DNA of 6,763 bases, from NCBI GenBank assembly GCA_001795115.1, contig MGNI01000024.1:2563-9325 (forward strand). Reading direction: 5' to 3'. Both the position numbers and the translations under genes were made by a program. The notes below the pieces were generated by a model, which searched no databases, had not been told where the DNA came from, and saw only the letters and a list, made by a program, of their open reading frames with translations. Source of the stretch: Chloroflexi bacterium RBG_16_48_8 (lineage in GTDB: Bacteria > Chloroflexota > Anaerolineae > Anaerolineales > E44-bin32). Positions 5,864 through 6,763 of the stretch are shown piece by piece (within the stretch, counting starts at the first letter, position 1; every line of letters starts with the position of its first letter).

Positions 5864-6763
5864 TTAAGATAGTGATTCTCTCTGAGAAAGAAGCTTTTGA
5901 GCTGTTTCCTCCAATTGGGCTAATTTTTCTTCCTCTTTTTCAACAACATCCTTCGGTGCCCGAGTTGAGAATGGTCCTGCAAGTAAATCTCTTAATCGGT
6001 TTATTTGCCCCTCAACGACCCCTAATTCGCGCGAAATCCGGTCCAGTTCTGCTTCCAGATCCACCATCCCAGAGAGAGGCAAATATGCTTCAATGGAACC
6101 AATCACCAGTGGGACAGAATCGACAGGTATCTCACCCAATTCCTCAGCGACTTCAAATCTTTCAGGATCCAGATGTGCAAGAGTTGTAATGACCGTCTTC
6201 ATGCTTCGGATCAATTCCACAGACTCACCAGCCTGGATCTTGCAGACAATTTTCTGCCCAGCCTCGACTTTCTTCTCAGAACGGACATTGCGAATGGAAC
6301 GAATCAGATCCATGATAAACGAGAATTCTTTGATCGCCTCGAAGTCTATCTCATGATCTACTCCTATCTCTGGCCATTCTGCGACCATTAAGGCCTCTTC
6401 CCAGGGACGATCAGGGCTGAAACCTGCTGGATGTTGTAAGCAGGCGATTCTTAAATGGTCCCAAATTTCTTCCGTGACAAAGGGGATAAAGGGATGCAGC
6501 ATACGAAGGCATGCATCCAGAACCTTTATCATTGTTTTAACACTTCGCCAATATCCTTCCTCACCTTCCTTGATTTGTAGTTTAGCTACCTCCAGATACC
6601 AGTCAGCAAACTCGCCCCAGAAGAAATCATACAATTGGCGCCCTGCTTCCCCATATTGATAAGTGTCAAACATGCGATTTACATCCTGAACCAATTGGAA
6701 AAGCGGGGCAAGAATCCAACGGTCTGCCAGGGAATATCCGGGCATCCAATCCAACTTCGTTGG
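5864..6763 (-). CDS. valS: Valyl-tRNA synthetase, C-terminal part, 5' end cut by window
   Basis: Valyl-tRNA synthetase is the class I cytoplasmic enzyme that charges tRNA-Val. The visible 299 residues, about the last third of a protein normally near 880 residues, begin with KLDWMPGYSLADRWIL. This is the junction from the catalytic core into the helical anticodon-binding domain. That domain continues with YDFFWGEFADWYLEVAK and HPFIPFVTEEIWDHL, both hallmark motifs. After a small alpha/beta linker comes SGMVDLEAELDRIS, then a heptad-like coiled coil over the last 65 or so residues, with PFSTRAPKDVVEKEEEKLAQ, the ValRS C-terminal tRNA-binding arm. The stop TAA is at 5866-5864. The frame is open to the right edge; the HIGH and KMSKS motifs and editing domain lie outside. 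The arm distinguishes it from IleRS and LeuRS. It is the most upstream gene visible in a minus-strand run. Confidence 0.97.
   Translation of the reverse strand, partial: PTKLDWMPGYSLADRWILAPLFQLVQDVNRMFDTYQYGEAGRQLYDFFWGEFADWYLEVAKLQIKEGEEGYWRSVKTMIKVLDACLRMLHPFIPFVTEEIWDHLRIACLQHPAGFSPDRPWEEALMVAEWPEIGVDHEIDFEAIKEFSFIMDLIRSIRNVRSEKKVEAGQKIVCKIQAGESVELIRSMKTVITTLAHLDPERFEVAEELGEIPVDSVPLVIGSIEAYLPLSGMVDLEAELDRISRELGVVEGQINRLRDLLAGPFSTRAPKDVVEKEEEKLAQLEETAQKLLSQRESLS

Noticed and set aside
5755..6189. Plus-strand open frame of 144 codons
   Set aside because: Lies opposite the valS C-terminus and the valS-downstream gap; the valS coiled-coil arm is clearly the real coding strand.

Overview
The window is bacterial, compact and of moderate G+C, with strong Shine-Dalgarno sites. 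A ferredoxin-dependent 2-oxoacid oxidoreductase operon points to an anaerobe or at least an oxygen-avoiding metabolism. An uncultured Chloroflexota (Anaerolineae-like) or similar anaerobic bacterium would fit the gene styles, but this is an impression from protein character, not a phylogenetic result. There is no tRNA, rRNA, CRISPR array, transposase or integron feature.

Layout. Positions 1-2131 (minus strand) hold a tight three-gene operon read right to left: a small two-cluster ferredoxin-type subunit (2131-1880), the alpha subunit VorB (1865-801, GTG start) and the thiamine pyrophosphate-binding beta subunit (774-1, running off the left edge). Together they make a 2-oxoacid:ferredoxin oxidoreductase, probably of the branched-chain (3-methyl-2-oxobutanoate, VOR) or 2-oxoglutarate (KOR) type. 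It oxidatively decarboxylates a 2-oxoacid to an acyl-CoA and passes electrons to ferredoxin. A gamma subunit, if present, would lie beyond the left edge.

Positions 2132-2518 are a non-coding divergent gap. It carries a perfect 10-bp inverted repeat with a nested hairpin, and an 8-bp direct repeat preceding each arm. Positions 2519-3553 (plus strand) encode an unusually long cysteine hydrolase of the nicotinamidase/isochorismatase superfamily with all the expected active-site residues and a large insertion. It converges on the next gene across a roughly 100-bp gap (3554-3659).

Positions 3660-6763 are all minus strand, read right to left: the C-terminal third of valyl-tRNA synthetase (6763-5864), a 132-residue protein I do not recognise (5761-5363) behind an exceptionally complete Shine-Dalgarno site, a roughly 200-bp gap, and a membrane-anchored class A beta-lactamase-like serine hydrolase (5156-3660) that probably acts on the cell wall.

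Apart from the oxidoreductase subunits the genes show no obvious common pathway. I see no convincing new multi-gene system. The items most worth a second look are the enlarged nicotinamidase-like enzyme with its structured leader, the beta-lactamase-fold protein lacking a recognisable omega-loop glutamate motif, and the unknown 132-residue protein.
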